Shown one piece after another: positions 20,833-32,371 of a stretch of 64,000 nt of DNA. The notes below the pieces were generated by a model. The model saw only the letters and a program-made list of their open reading frames with translations, made no database searches and had not been told where the DNA came from. Numbering within the stretch: the stretch's first letter is position 1; every line of letters begins with the position of its first letter. Origin of the DNA: Elymus sibiricus (taxonomy: Eukaryota; Streptophyta; Magnoliopsida; Poales; Poaceae); the NCBI GenBank assembly GCA_039707655.1, contig CM077672.1, positions 195,400,537-195,464,536 on the forward strand, in the 5' to 3' direction. The position numbers and the translations under genes were made by a program.

Positions 20833-21833
20833 TTAAGTTAAACTCCTTTCTAGATCATCTTCTGGGGTTCTGAAGTAGATTGCTGCTAGTTGAGCTACGG
20901 TCTTCTCTTCATTGTTGTCATGCTCTTGTGGTTGGGGGTGATTCTTGAATCTGGAAAAATGAAATTTTCTCACCTCTTCCCCAAACCTAAGAGAGACAAC
21001 TTCCCTCTTACAATCAATGCTTGCACCTGCAGTGTTAAGGAATGGTCTTCCAAATATTATGGGACAAAAATTATCTTCAGGGATTTCCATTACAACAAAG
21101 TCTACTTGACAAGTAAAGGTTCTCAATATGACATAAACATCAGATACCATCCCATAAGGTCTCCTTAGAGTACCATCTGCTAATTTAATTTCCATATCAG
21201 TTGGCTGCAAGTCACAAGCATAGATTTCATCATGAAGCTTAGTGTAAAGAGTGTAAGGTATAACATTAATAGAGGACCCTATATCACAAAGACCAAAATA
21301 AGAAGTACTACCAAACGAACAACGCACCACAGGTTTACCAGTATCTGCAGCTTTGATGCAATCTTTCACAAAACAAGTTACCTCTTCTTCCATTGTTTCA
21401 ATGGGTTTTTCCTGTTTTCTCCTTTTTTGAGGCTTCACCTTGGCTTTGCTCTTGTTCTCATTTTCATCCTCAGAATGTTCCCTGCTAAAATACTCAAGCT
21501 GTGCCTTTCTCAATGGATATGGCAATACCGGTTCGGGTTCATAATCTTCTTCCATGGGGAGTACTGATGTTTCTACCTCCAAGGTCTCAACTATGACCTC
21601 TACCTCAGGGTCTTCATCAGTATTATTCTCCCATTTCCTCTTCGGGAACTCCATATGTTCTGCATAGCTTAGAACAAATCTTAAAACAACATCAGGGTCA
21701 AGGTATAATTCATTACTTATTTGTTCAACTCTCCCTGAGTTAGATAAGCTTTTATGCAATCAAAATCCACTTCTACTTTACCCTCTCCTTATTTATCGCT
21801 CCCCCAAGCTTCGTGGTTAGCAAGTTTCCCTTC
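20833..21833 (-). pseudogene. Gag C-terminus and aspartic protease of Athila-like element
   Basis: The main open frame is 21759-20833 (308 residues). It has an acidic linker, a Lys-rich stretch, the protease active site GLCDIGSSINVIP and the C-terminal PIIFGRPFLNTAGASID. It ends at a TAA that appears to be a point mutation, since the same frame continues into the RT segment. The 5' end is cut by the copia insertion at 21834. The gag frame resumes on the far side at 30232. Confidence 0.75.
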
Positions 21834-23347
21834 TGAAAGCACATTTGCTCCCTTGGTGGTTTTGGTAATCAATGTCAACATACATGTTGTTGGACTAATA
21901 CTTTTATCTAGTGTATTTTAGAAAAGTTCAACAACGGCATGGCAAGGACAAGAAGATGTGGATCCCTTCAAAATGTCAAGGACAAGATTGGCAACTCTAA
22001 GAGTCTTCATTTTCATTTTAGTGATCCAAGATCACATTGAGTCCCTTAAGAAAGCCAATACTATTAAAAGGGGATGAGGTATTGGTGATGAGGTTGTTGC
22101 TCAAGTGCTCAGTGGTATTGCTCCAAAAACCATCAATCACTCTCATAATCACATCTGTCCAAACCCTAATTTTCAATCTCGGTCCCACCGAAAACATCCC
22201 ATCCGGACTCATCGAGATAGCCACTTATATTGCCACTGCCAAACCCTAGCAATTCGGTTTCACCGAAAAGGATCTCGGTCCCACCGAGATGGCATGACCA
22301 AGTTTCTGTGATGACATTATTTCACTTCGGAATCACCGAGTTGAAATAATCAGAATTTCCGAAACCGTGTCTGCCCTAGCCATTACACTTTCGGTCCCAC
22401 CGAGTTGTTCCACTTCGGTCCCACCGAAAAGCCTAAAGTTCACACTTTTTACACTAGTCGGTCTCACCGAGTTTATAGTCGGTCTCACCGAGTTGGGTCA
22501 AAAGTGTGTAACAGTTGGATTTTTGGTGAAGGCTATTTATACCCCTCCACCCCCACTTACTCAAAGAGAGAGCCATCAGAACGTGCCTACACCTCCACCA
22601 TACATTTTTTGAGAGCGAACCACCTACTCATGTGTTAAGATCAAGAGATTCCAATCCAACCATTTGAACCTTGATTTCTAGCCTCTTCAAGTTGCTTTCC
22701 ACTCCAATCCTTCTCCTACCCAAGCCAAATCTGTGAGACAGAGATTGAGTGTTGAGGAGACTATCATTTGAAGCACAAGAGCAAGGAGTTCATCACCAAC
22801 ACACCATTTATTACCTTTTGGAGAGTGGTGTCTCCTAGATTGGTTAGGTGTCACTTGGGAGCCTCCAAGATCATGTGGAGTTGAACCAAGGAGTTTGTAA
22901 GGGCAAGGAGATCGCCTACTTCGTGAAGATCTACCCCAAGTGAGGCTAGTCCTTCGTGGACGTAAGCCATGGTGGAATATGCAAGGTTGCTTCTTCATGG
23001 ACCCTTCGTGGGTGGAGCCCTCCGTGGACTCGCGCAACCGTTACCCTTCATGGGTTGAAGTCTCCATCAACATGGACGTACGATAGCACCACCTATCGGA
23101 ACCACGCCAAAAACCACCGTGTCTTCATTGCGTTTGATCTTCTTTTCTCTACCCCATTACTTTCCGCACATTTGCATGCTTTACTATTTCCACTGCTGTA
23201 TCTCTAGATATGCATGTGTAGGAAGTCTTGGTGATATCTTAACTAGTGCTAAAATCTGCCTAAATCACAAGTGAACTTAAAAACTGCACCTTTGATTGGT
23301 TAAGAGTCTATTCACCCCCCCTCTAGACCTATCTTCTCGACCCTACA
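21834..23347 (+). repeat. 5' LTR of copia element
   Basis: 1514 bp, TGAAAGCACATTTG...CGACCCTACA. It contains many copies of CGGTCCCACCGA-like motifs between 22180 and 22500. Confidence 0.93.
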
Positions 23348-23349
23348 CT

Positions 23350-23361
23350 TGGTATTGGAGC
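23350..23361 (+). other. Primer binding site (initiator tRNA-Met type)
   Basis: TGGTATTGGAGC, a variant of the TGGTATCAGAGC site used by copia elements, 2 nt after the LTR. Confidence 0.8.
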
Positions 23362-23402
23362 TTTGGTCTCCATTGCTTTGGTTTAATCACCATTGGAGGA
23401 AG

Positions 23403-25715
23403 ATGGATGTGTCTACTTTGGGGAGTCTTAGACGTAGAGTGCCTATTCTCAATGGAGAGTATTATCACTTTTGGAAGGATGAGATGCTTGATATCTTTGA
23501 TGAATTTAACTTGAGCAAGCATATTCATAGTCCTTATGTGCCTCCCATTGATCCCCTGCATCCCAATCATGAGGAAGAGATCGACATGCTTCGTAATCTT
23601 AGAACCATCAATCTTATCATTAGGGGATTACCTAAAATTGTGCTTGGTTGTATGCAAAACTTTGAGTGCGCTTATACTCTATGGAATGACTTGGAAAAGC
23701 GGTATCCCAACTACTCTTTAAAGAATCTTGATGAAATTCTTCACAAGACCATTGCTTTTCACAAGATGAAGCCTAGTGATCCTAACTTTGATAATTGTTT
23801 GTTTGAGCTTCGTGATCTTATGCGTGCTAAAGGAGATATTACAACCATTAGTAACATCATCATGGAAGCCATTAGAATTCACAAACTTGAACATTGTCAT
23901 GATCATGAAACTAATGAATTCATTGCCCTAGGTAATGATCACATACATGTTGATGATGATGATGTTGAACATGGCTATTATGATGAGGACGAGGAATTCG
24001 ACATCGAATATGAGAAGACTGTGAGGAATCTTAGTCTCATGGCAAATCTTCGAGATTACATGGCCGGAGGAAAAGAGTGGATTCTTGATAGTAGATGTAC
24101 CGATCACATGACCAGAGATAGAGACATGTTTTGTGAGCTTGCAAAAAATGATGGTCCACGCAAGTATGTGACTTTTGGAGATAACTCCAAGGGTAAGGTA
24201 CTTGGCCTTGGTAAGGTGGCCATATCCAATGATAGCTCCATTCAAAATGTTATGCTTGTTGAATCTCTTGGTTACAATCTTCTTTCCGTATCTAGACTAG
24301 CCGACTTTGGTTTCAATGTTCTATTTACCGAAGTAGATTGCCAAGTGTTTCGTCGAGATAATCATAATATGGTCTTTACCGGCATTCGCATAGGTGATCT
24401 ATACATTGTTGATTTCACTAAGAGAGCCCAACCTTGTACATGTCTAATTGCTAAATCTTCTAAAGGTTGGTTATGGCATAGAAGGCTTGGACATGTTAGC
24501 ATGTGTAATCTTGATAAACTTGTTAAAGGCGATCATATTCTTGGTGTGAAAGATGTTATCTTTGACAAGGATAGACTTTGTAGTGCTTGCCAAGCAGGAA
24601 AACAAGTTGGAGGAAGCCATCCCGTGAAGAACATCATGACCACAAGGAGACCACTCGAGCTGCTTCATATGGATCTCCGCGGTCCCAATGCCTACAAAAG
24701 TCTTGGTGGTAACTCTTTCGGTTTGGTCATTGTTGATGATTTTTCCAGATTTACGTGGGTGTTATTTCTTGATGACAAATCACAGGTACAAAGGATCTTC
24801 AAGAACTTCGCTAGGAAGGCCCAAAATCAATTTGAAGTAAAGATCAAGAAGGTTCGGAGCGATAATGGAACGGAGTTCAAGAACGCCAATGTGGATAACT
24901 TTCTTGATGAAGAGGGAATTTCACATGAATTCTCCGCTACGTACACACCTCAACAAAATGGAGTTGTTGAGAGGAAGAACCGGACTCTTATCGAGATGGC
25001 AAGGACAATGCTAGATGAATACAAGACGCCAAAACACTTATGGGCGGAAGCGGTTGAGACGGCTTGTCATGCTACAAATCGACTTTATCTACACAAGCTT
25101 CTTGGTAAAACGGCATATGAGCTACTCACCGGTAACAAACCACAAGTTGGATACTTTCGAGTATTTGGCTCAAAATGTTACATTCTTGATAAACATCGTC
25201 GTTCAAAATTTGCTCCTAAATCTCATGAAGGTTTCCTACTTGGTTACGGATCGAACTCTCACACTTACCGTGTCTACAACAACTTCACTCGAAAAGTTGA
25301 AGAGATGGTAGGTGTGAAGTTTGATGAGACTAACGACTCGCAAGTCGAGCAATTGCCAATTGATGTAGGAGATCAAGAACCATCGGAAGCAATCCAAGAC
25401 TTGTCTATTGGCAAGATTCGTCCCATGGAGGTGAAGGAGAGTATTTCATCCATTCAAGTGGAAGCCCCAACTTCACATGAAGGTGAACCACAAGTTGATA
25501 TGAAGGCATCCACAAGTGGAACACGTCAAGACGAAGGGAATGAGGAAATGCAACAAGATGATCCACCTCAACCTCCTTCTCCACCTCGACAAGGGAACAA
25601 CGACAACAACAACAATGAGGAAGACAATGATGATGATGAGGGAGCCTCACCACAACCCAAGCAAAAGCTACCTCGAGTTAGAGCAAGAATTGATAAGAAT
25701 CATGCCGTCGAATAA
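23403..25715 (+). pseudogene. Copia gag-protease-integrase, internally deleted
   Basis: A 770-residue frame from the ATG at 23403. Residues about 1-190 are copia gag. The CCHC zinc knuckle expected before the protease is absent, and the text runs from an acidic stretch directly into WILDSRCTDHMT (about 225). The protease motif is DSR where copia elements usually have DSG, and the catalytic core is therefore altered. The GAG-pre-integrase motif WHRRLGHVSMCNL is near 358. The integrase core has D (DLRGP, about 423), D (SDNGTEF, about 486) and E (VVERKNRT, about 523). An acidic, Gln/Pro-rich linker follows. It ends at a TAA ahead of RT. The open frame is long but cannot supply gag RNA binding or normal protease. 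Confidence 0.8.
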
Positions 25716-26937
25716 ATTCTTGGCCACATCAAATCCGGGACAATCACTCGCTCTAAATCTCATTTAGCTAACTTTTGTGAGCATTACTCATTCATCTCTA
25801 GTATTGAACCTATGAAGGTAGAAGAAGCCCTCGAAGACCCGGATTGGGTGAATGCTATGCATGAAGAGCTACACAACTTCGAGAGGAATCAAGTTTGGAC
25901 GTTGGTTGAGAAGCCTAAGGATGAGCAAAACATCATTGGAACCAAATGGGTGTTTCGGAATAAGGAAGATGAAGATGGACAAGTTATACGCAACAAGGCT
26001 CGTCTTGTAGCACAAGGTTACACACAAGTCAAAGTTTGGAAGGTTGATGTCGGAGAAGTATGAGATGTCTATGATGTGTGAACTCAAATTCTTTCTCAGT
26101 TTGAAAATCAAGCAAACTAAGGAGGGTACCTTTGTTTCTCAAACAAAGTATACTAAGGACTTATTCAAGAAGTTCAACATGCAAGAAAGCAATGGTATGA
26201 AAACCCCCATGCCCACGAGTGGACATCTTGACTTGACTAAGGATGGCAAACCGGTTGATCAAAAGGTTTGTCGATCTATGATTGGTTCATTGCTATATCT
26301 ATGTGCCTCCCGTCCCGACATTATGCTAAGTGTGTGCATGTGTGCACGATACCAAGCGGCACCAAAAGAGTGTCATCTTAAAGCCGTGAAAAGAATTGTG
26401 AGATATTTGTTACATACACCAAATTTTGGCATTTGGTATCCCAAAGGATCTTCTTTCAATCTTGTTGGCTATTCTGATTCGGACTATGCCGGAGACAAGG
26501 TTGACAGAAAATCCACTTCGGGTACATGTCAATTTCTTGGTAGATCTCTTGTGTCTTGGTCATCCAAGAAACAAAACTCGGTATCTCTATCCACCGCCGA
26601 AGCGGAATACATTGTCGCCGGATCTTGTTGTGCTCAATTGTTATGGATGAAACAAACTCTCAAAGACTATGGTGTGCATGTGAGACATGTTCCATTACTA
26701 TGTGACAATGAGAGTGCTATTAAGATTGCACACAATCCCGTGCAACATTCTCGAACTAAGCATATTGAGGTTCGTCACCATTTCATTCGAGATCATGTTG
26801 CTAAAGGTGACATTGACCTTAAACATGTTCGTACCGACAAACAATTGGCGGATATCTTCACCAAACCTCTTGATGAGAAGGTATTTTGTCACTTGAGGAG
26901 TGAGTTGAACATCATTGATGCTTCAAATGTGAACTAG
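25716..26937 (+). pseudogene. Copia reverse transcriptase/RNase H with RT core deleted
   Basis: 25716-26043 encodes the RT N-terminus (EALEDPDWVNAMHEEL, GTKWVFRNK, KARLVAQGYTQV). The text then jumps to the C-terminal RT (YEMSMMCELKFFL) at about 26060. The palm with its YVDD catalytic motif is missing, a deletion I estimate at about 500 bp. From 26044 a 297-residue frame carries RNase H, including SDSDYAGD, RKSTSGTCQFLG, STAEAEYIVA and DNESAIKIAHNP. The element therefore has no active polymerase. Confidence 0.82.
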
Positions 26938-28704
26938 AAACTCACTTGGATGCATGCAAGGGCATGAGCTTTCTTGACTAATCCTTGATACTTTCATGAT
27001 CATATCTTATCTTGGACACTTTGCTCCCTTTTATTGTATCTAACCTCTTGTAGGTACTTGGATGAACATCACTTCATAAGATTGCTCACAAACTCCTATC
27101 TTGAGCAAGAAAATTGGACTAAGTATCTAAATCTTTGGTGTGCCAAGGAACAAGACAACTCAAACATATCCTTTGACAACATTTGATTCTATGCTTCATT
27201 CTTATCATTTTGGATACACATGTTGTTCCTTGCAAATCTAACCCATGTAGGAAGGTGGACTACAAATGATAGGATTGCTCCCAACTTCACTCCATGAGCA
27301 TCCACTTCAAGTTCAACTACATGATGGACATCACCACCAAAACCCCAATGTAAGTTCTCACATCTTAGAGAAGCTTTACTCAAAGTAATGAGATAAAGCA
27401 ACTCAACAAGATGTGAATATATTGAAATGCTTAAAGGACAAATGGCAACCCCATTTTGAGCTTAACGATGAGTATGACCTATGATCAAGTGTTCTCACTT
27501 GACTCCCAAGTCAATGTACTCTAACTTAGGTGACCTAGTCGCCGCCCCTCTAGATGAAGTTCTCTAGTGTTTCCCTTGTGTCTTTTTCTTGGTAGAGCGT
27601 TTCTTTTTCAAAAAAAAACTTCATCTAGATGTTTCTTTCTTTCTTTCTTTTCTGTGTTCTTTTTCTTTAGCTAGTTTCTAGTAAATTCATTGCAAATCTT
27701 TGTGAAAGCTTCTTTGCCTAGTGAGCTGAGTTGACAAAATTTTCCATTTGCACTAAACTTGGTCACACCGAATTGGACCAACTCGGAGTCACCGACTTTA
27801 TTGCTCAAAGGAATTTTCTGTCAAATATTTCCTGTGTTTTCTGCTCCAGCTCCACTCAATGATTCTTTCCCTCTGCTTGCATCTGGAATTATATCATGGC
27901 TAGTTGTGTTTCTCAAAGACCATACCTACTTGACTAATAACCTTGAAGCTATCCCTTCTTGGAAATTGATGTCAAAGGGGGAGAGAGATGCACATCAAAG
28001 CTTATCACCATAACCTCTTCCATGTCAAAAGGTATATCCTAAGGGAGAGTGATGCATTTTACAAGAGGAGAGACTGCTACATGTTTCTAAGAGGGGAGAA
28101 ACATGATTTGTTTTCTGTTTGCTCCAGTTTTCTCACCCTACCTACTCCCAATATCCAATGCTAGATTCAGGGGGAGAGGCAGTTCTTTTAGGGGGAGTCA
28201 ACTAATTCTATTTGATCTTTCTTTTGGGGACATGTCTGCTTCTGTCAGAAGTATTCACTCAGTGATACTCCCTTCTACATGTCATCCAATCTTGGTTTCT
28301 TGTTGATCTTGTGTCTTTTCTTGGAGAAGTTATCTTGTGTTATCTAACCCTGTTTTCTCAAGTGTATTTCTTCAGGTATATGATCAAGAACTTCGAGGTA
28401 AGTATGTGCATCATACTCATGTGCATGACAACTTCTTGCTTTTGCACCTATTGTTTGCAAGAAAATAGTCATGGACATGAGGGTACCTGAACTTCATTTT
28501 GCTGCTCTGATGCATATAGCCAAGATACATGTTACATGTGCATTTCCTTTACTTTGTGCTTCTACTTCCCATAAGCTATCATCATTTACTAGCTGCACAT
28601 CTATAGGGGGAGCTCATACATGTTACATGTTTCCTTCAAAGCTTTCATACAATCTTCTATTACATCTTTATTTGAAGCTTTGATGTATGTTGTCATCAAT
28701 TACC
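26938..28704 (+). other. 3' spacer of copia element
   Basis: A 1.8-kb region between RNase H and the polypurine tract. It contains a CTTT microsatellite near 27640 and repeated GGGGGAG tracts (27978, 28168, 28608) but no frame longer than about 95 codons. SIRE elements may carry an env-like ORF here. None is readable. Confidence 0.65.
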
Positions 28705-28718
28705 AAAAAGGGGGAGAT
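28705..28718 (+). other. Polypurine tract
   Basis: AAAAAGGGGGAGAT immediately upstream of the 3' LTR. Confidence 0.8.
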
Positions 28719-30231
28719 TGAAAGCACATTTGCTCCCTTGGTGGTTTTGGTAATTAATGTCAACATACATGTTGTTGGACTAATACTTTTATCTAGTGTA
28801 TTTCAGAAAAGTTCAACAACGGCATGGCAAGGACAAGAAGATGTGGATCCCTTCAAAATGTCAAGGACAAGATTGGCAACTCCAAGACTCTTCATTTTCA
28901 TTTTAGTGATCCAAGATCACATTGAGTCCCTTAGGAAAGCCAATACTATTAAAAGGGGATGAGGTATTGGTGATGAGGTTGTTGCTCAAGTGCTCAGTGG
29001 TATTGCTCCAAAACCTCTCAATCACTCTCATAATCACATATGTCCAAACCCTAGTTTTCAATCTCGGTCCCACTGAAAACATCCCATCCGGACTCACCGA
29101 GATAGCCACTTATATTGCCACTGCCAAACCCTAGCAATTTGGTTTCACCGAAAAGGATCTCGGTCCCACCAAGATGGCATGACCAAGTTTCTGTGATGAC
29201 ATTATTTCACTTCGGAATCACCGAGTTGAAATAATCGGAATTTCCGAAACCGTGTTTGCCCTAGCCATTGCACTTTCGGTCCCACCGAGTTGTTACACTT
29301 CGGTCCCACCAAAAAGCCTGAAGTTCACACTTTTTACACTAGTCGGTCTCACCGAGTTTATAGTCGGTCTCACTGAGTTGGGTCAAAAGTGTGTAACGGT
29401 TGGATTTTTGGTGAAGGCTATTTATACCCCTCCACCCCCACTTACTCAAAGAGAGAGCCATCAGAACATGCCTACACTTCCACCATACATTTTCTGAGAG
29501 AGAACCACCTACTCATGTGTTGAGATCAAGAGATTCCAATCCAACCATTTGAACCTTGATTTCTAGCCTCTTCAAGTTGCTTTCCACTCCAATCCTTCTC
29601 CTACCCAAGCCAAATCTGTGAGACAAAGATTGAGTGTTTAGGAGACTATCATTCGAAGCACAAGAGCAAGGAGTTCATCATCAACACACCATTTATTACC
29701 TTTTGGAGAGTGGTGTCTCCTAGATTGGTTAGATGTCACTTGGGAGCCTCCAAGATCATGTGGAGTTGAACCAAGGAGTTTGTAAGGGCAAGGAGATCGC
29801 CTACTTCGTGAAGATCTACCCCGAGTGAGGCTAGTCCTTCGTGGACGTAAGCCATGGTGGAATAGGCAAGGTTGCTTCTTCGTGGACCCTTCGTGGGTGG
29901 AGCCCTCCATGGACTCGTGCAACTGTTACCCTTCGTGGGTTGAAGTCTCCATCAACGTGGACGTACGATAGCACCACCTATCGGAACCACGCCAAAAACC
30001 ACAGTGTCTTCATTGCGTTTGATCTTATTTTCTCTACCCCATTACTTTCCGCACATTTGCATGCTTTACTATTTCCGCTGCTCTATCTCTAGATATGCAT
30101 GTGTAGGAAATCTTGGTGATATCTTAACTAGTGCTAAGATCTGCCTAAATCACAAGTGAACTTAAAAACTGCACCTTTGATTGGTTAAGAGTCTATTCAC
30201 CCCCCTCTAGACCTATCTTCTCGACCCTACA
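28719..30231 (+). repeat. 3' LTR of copia element
   Basis: 1513 bp. It differs from the 5' LTR only by scattered substitutions visible by eye (for example at 28753, 29045 and 29169). Confidence 0.93.
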
Positions 30232-30856
30232 CCTTCTAATAATTCCAATGCTTCTGGGACTTTGCTAGTAATAAAAGAACCTGTAGATGCTAAATCTAGT
30301 TCTTCCTTTGAATCATATTGCAGTCCTCCATAGAAAAGATTTAATACTAACCATTCAGGGAGCTTATGATGAGGGCAATCATTTAGTAAAATATTATACC
30401 TTTGATATGCATTTACCAGACTTTCTCCAGGCCTCTGTCGGAAGTTTAAAATCCTCCTCCTTGCTTTATAGGATTTCTTTTCTGGGTAAAAATCTGACAA
30501 AAGTTTCTGCTAGTTTATTCCATGTATCAAAGGTACCTGCAGGGTGAGACACTAACCAATTCCTTCCCTTTTTAGCCAGAGTGTGAGGAAATAATTCCAG
30601 TTTCATATCATCTGGGCTAAAAGCATTCAACTTAATTAAATGTCCCACATACATCTTCGAAAAATTGCATATGTTGATAAGGATCCCCACCTTCCTCACC
30701 TTTAAACTTTTTACCATGCAACAATTCGAGGACACTTGGGTTCACCTCATAAGCTACACCGGTGGGATTAGGACCCAACTATGTGAACATTTCTCGAATA
30801 GGTGGACCTGTAAGACGCATGGCTGCAAGTTGATAATTGTGTCCATACTCAGCCAT
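30232..30856 (-). pseudogene. Gag of Athila-like element, N-terminal part
   Basis: The minus-strand reading begins at the ATG at 30856 (MAEYGHNYQLAAMRLTGPP), with a TAG and another stop soon after. Then come the gag core (FSPDDMKLELFPHTLAKKG, LAETFVRFLPRKEIL) and, after a shift near 30480, FRQRPGESLVNAYQRYNILL. It is cut at 30232 by the copia insertion inside PEALELLEG. The gag domain wording is typical of Athila elements. Confidence 0.72.
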
Positions 30857-30932
30857 GGTTGTTCCAGACCTGCGAACAACTTAGTATTCAAAATTCAAAC
30901 CAAACTCAGAACTTAGACCAAAAGCGCTTAGC

Positions 30933-30950
30933 TCCCCGGGAACGGTGCCA
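30933..30950 (-). other. Primer binding site of Athila-like element (tRNA-Asp-like)
   Basis: Minus strand TGGCACCGTTCCCGGGGA, 9 nt from the LTR. It differs at two positions from the tRNA-Asp-type site at 54333-54350 consensus TGGCGCCGTTGCCGGGGA. Confidence 0.7.
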
Positions 30951-30959
30951 GAAAAAGCT

Positions 30960-32299
30960 TGATAGCCTGCAAGTGCACATGGTTTAGTTGTAGCCATTTC
31001 GAAGTAAGAGTATCGATCCCACAGGGAGCACAAGAATCAGTCTTTGGTCCTTTGCAAGGTGCAAATAATGTGCCTAGAAGTTGTAAGTGATCCAGAACAA
31101 TAAAAGTAATAATAATGAAGTTGCAAGTGTAATGGTGACTAAATATATTAAAGTAAATAACTGATAATATAAATAAGACTTGAAGCAAATGATTAAAAAC
31201 GTTCCCGGGGGTCCGGAATCCCCTCTAGTGTGCATCTATAGCGGTGCCTAAACACAATGCTACCTCGGATTCCTAAGCCACTTTACATGTTTCTCTTTGT
31301 GGGCGGAGCCGGTACAGATACGTGCATACTCGTGGTATCTCCGTATCCCATACGCCACCACCATTCTTCCCCACTCCGGTTATCAAACGGTGATTAAGGG
31401 GAAAGAGGTCCCCGTGGACGCAACCAAAGTGGTCTCCGTTTTACCCCCTGTTGCAACTATCCGCTACGAAGGGAGAAGGGGCCTGTCACGTCACCCATCT
31501 CCACAACCACACAGTTAGCCAACAGTAATAACCTTCCGTCCAATGTTGGCATACGTTGGATGGTCGACTTCACCCAATGTCAAGAAGATTATCAACATAA
31601 ACATGCAAAGAGGATATTAAATCCTAATATCAAACAACCTATTACACACTAGGGTTCATCCATACCCTGAGAATAATGGGTCTACTCACACATGGGAACG
31701 ACAATCATCATGGTAATGGTAAGGGAATACATGGATGAATGAATCAACCGATACACCGAAGGATCCACTAGGGTTCTTGATGTTGCAGATGATAAAGATG
31801 TGGATGATGATGACAGTGAAGATGGTGATGATGAAGATGGTGATGATGACTTCGTTTCCCTCGAGGTGAGAGGAATCCCCTCCTTCTCCTCGTTGATCCT
31901 CCCTCCGGATGGGCTCCAGAGGCTAGGGTTCTGCCTTCTGGATGAGTTTCTGGAGTCTTCGCGCGTCCGATCCACCATCCGATTCGATGGGGTGAAAATA
32001 GCTGATCCCCCAGAGGTGGCGGCGCGCCAAAAGACCGCTCATGCGAACGCGCGCGATTGCATGGAACGCCGTTGTTCGCTCTGGAAGCGCGACGATGGAT
32101 GTTTCTTTGGCCTTCTTGCTTGAATTTTTTATGGAAAGTGTTTATCACCTTTAATACGTGAGTCACTACCATTTTTGGGGATTTTCTCCATTAAATGAAT
32201 ATTGCTCCCAAAGCCTTTACCTGAGGGATTATCAACAAAAAGAAGTGCGCGAACGAGGTAAAATTCCACAAAGCCTACAAAGTAAGCACAAAAATATCA
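30960..32299 (-). repeat. 5' LTR of Athila-like element
   Basis: 1340 bp, matching the interrupted LTR at 9428-12353. The minus-strand start is TGATATTTTTG, while the other LTR starts TGATGAGTCC and reaches GATATTTTTG about 30-50 bp later. A small deletion that kept the terminal TGA explains this. The TSD TGACC follows at 32300. Confidence 0.82.
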
Positions 32300-32304
32300 T
32301 GACC

Positions 32305-32371
32305 TCCGATCTGTGACTTCCAGCCATGCTAGGTACCCTACCGAGGGTACTGAAGGGAATCTGCACCGTCA
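32305..32371 (+). repeat. Tat-like LTR, second segment
   Basis: Continuation of the LTR begun at 9034. It ends CTGCACCGTCA at 32371, the inverted complement of the LTR start TGACGG. Total LTR length is about 461 bp. Confidence 0.75.

Larger units (their letters stand above)
21834..30231 (+). mobile_element. Full-length copia element (SIRE/Maximus-like), TSD CCTTC
   Basis: 8398 bp with two LTRs that look almost identical (21834-23347 and 28719-30231). TSD CCTTC is at 21829-21833 and 30232-30236. It has an initiator-Met-type PBS and an AAAAAGGGGGAGAT polypurine tract. Gene order gag-protease-integrase-RT-RNase H is copia. The LTR start TGAAAGCACATTTGCTCCC and the long 3' spacer recall SIRE/Maximus. 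It is inserted in the gag of the Athila-like element. Despite similar LTRs it is internally defective. Confidence 0.93.
9428..32299 (-). mobile_element. Athila-like gypsy retrotransposon with three nested insertions
   Basis: Two related LTRs (9428-12353 interrupted, 30960-32299) share TGATAGCCTGCAAGTGCA at their left ends. The element is on the minus strand: PBS at 30933-30950, gag at 30856 downward, protease at 21759-20833, RT/RNase H at 20784-18980, a second ORF at 13937-13242 and a polypurine tract at 12354-12370. TSD is TGACC at 9423-9427 and 32300-32304. Three insertions are nested in it (9820-11367, 13975-18317, 21834-30231). The RT wording (YRRMPFGLCNAPTTFQRCM) is Athila-like. Integrase is absent. 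Confidence 0.88.
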
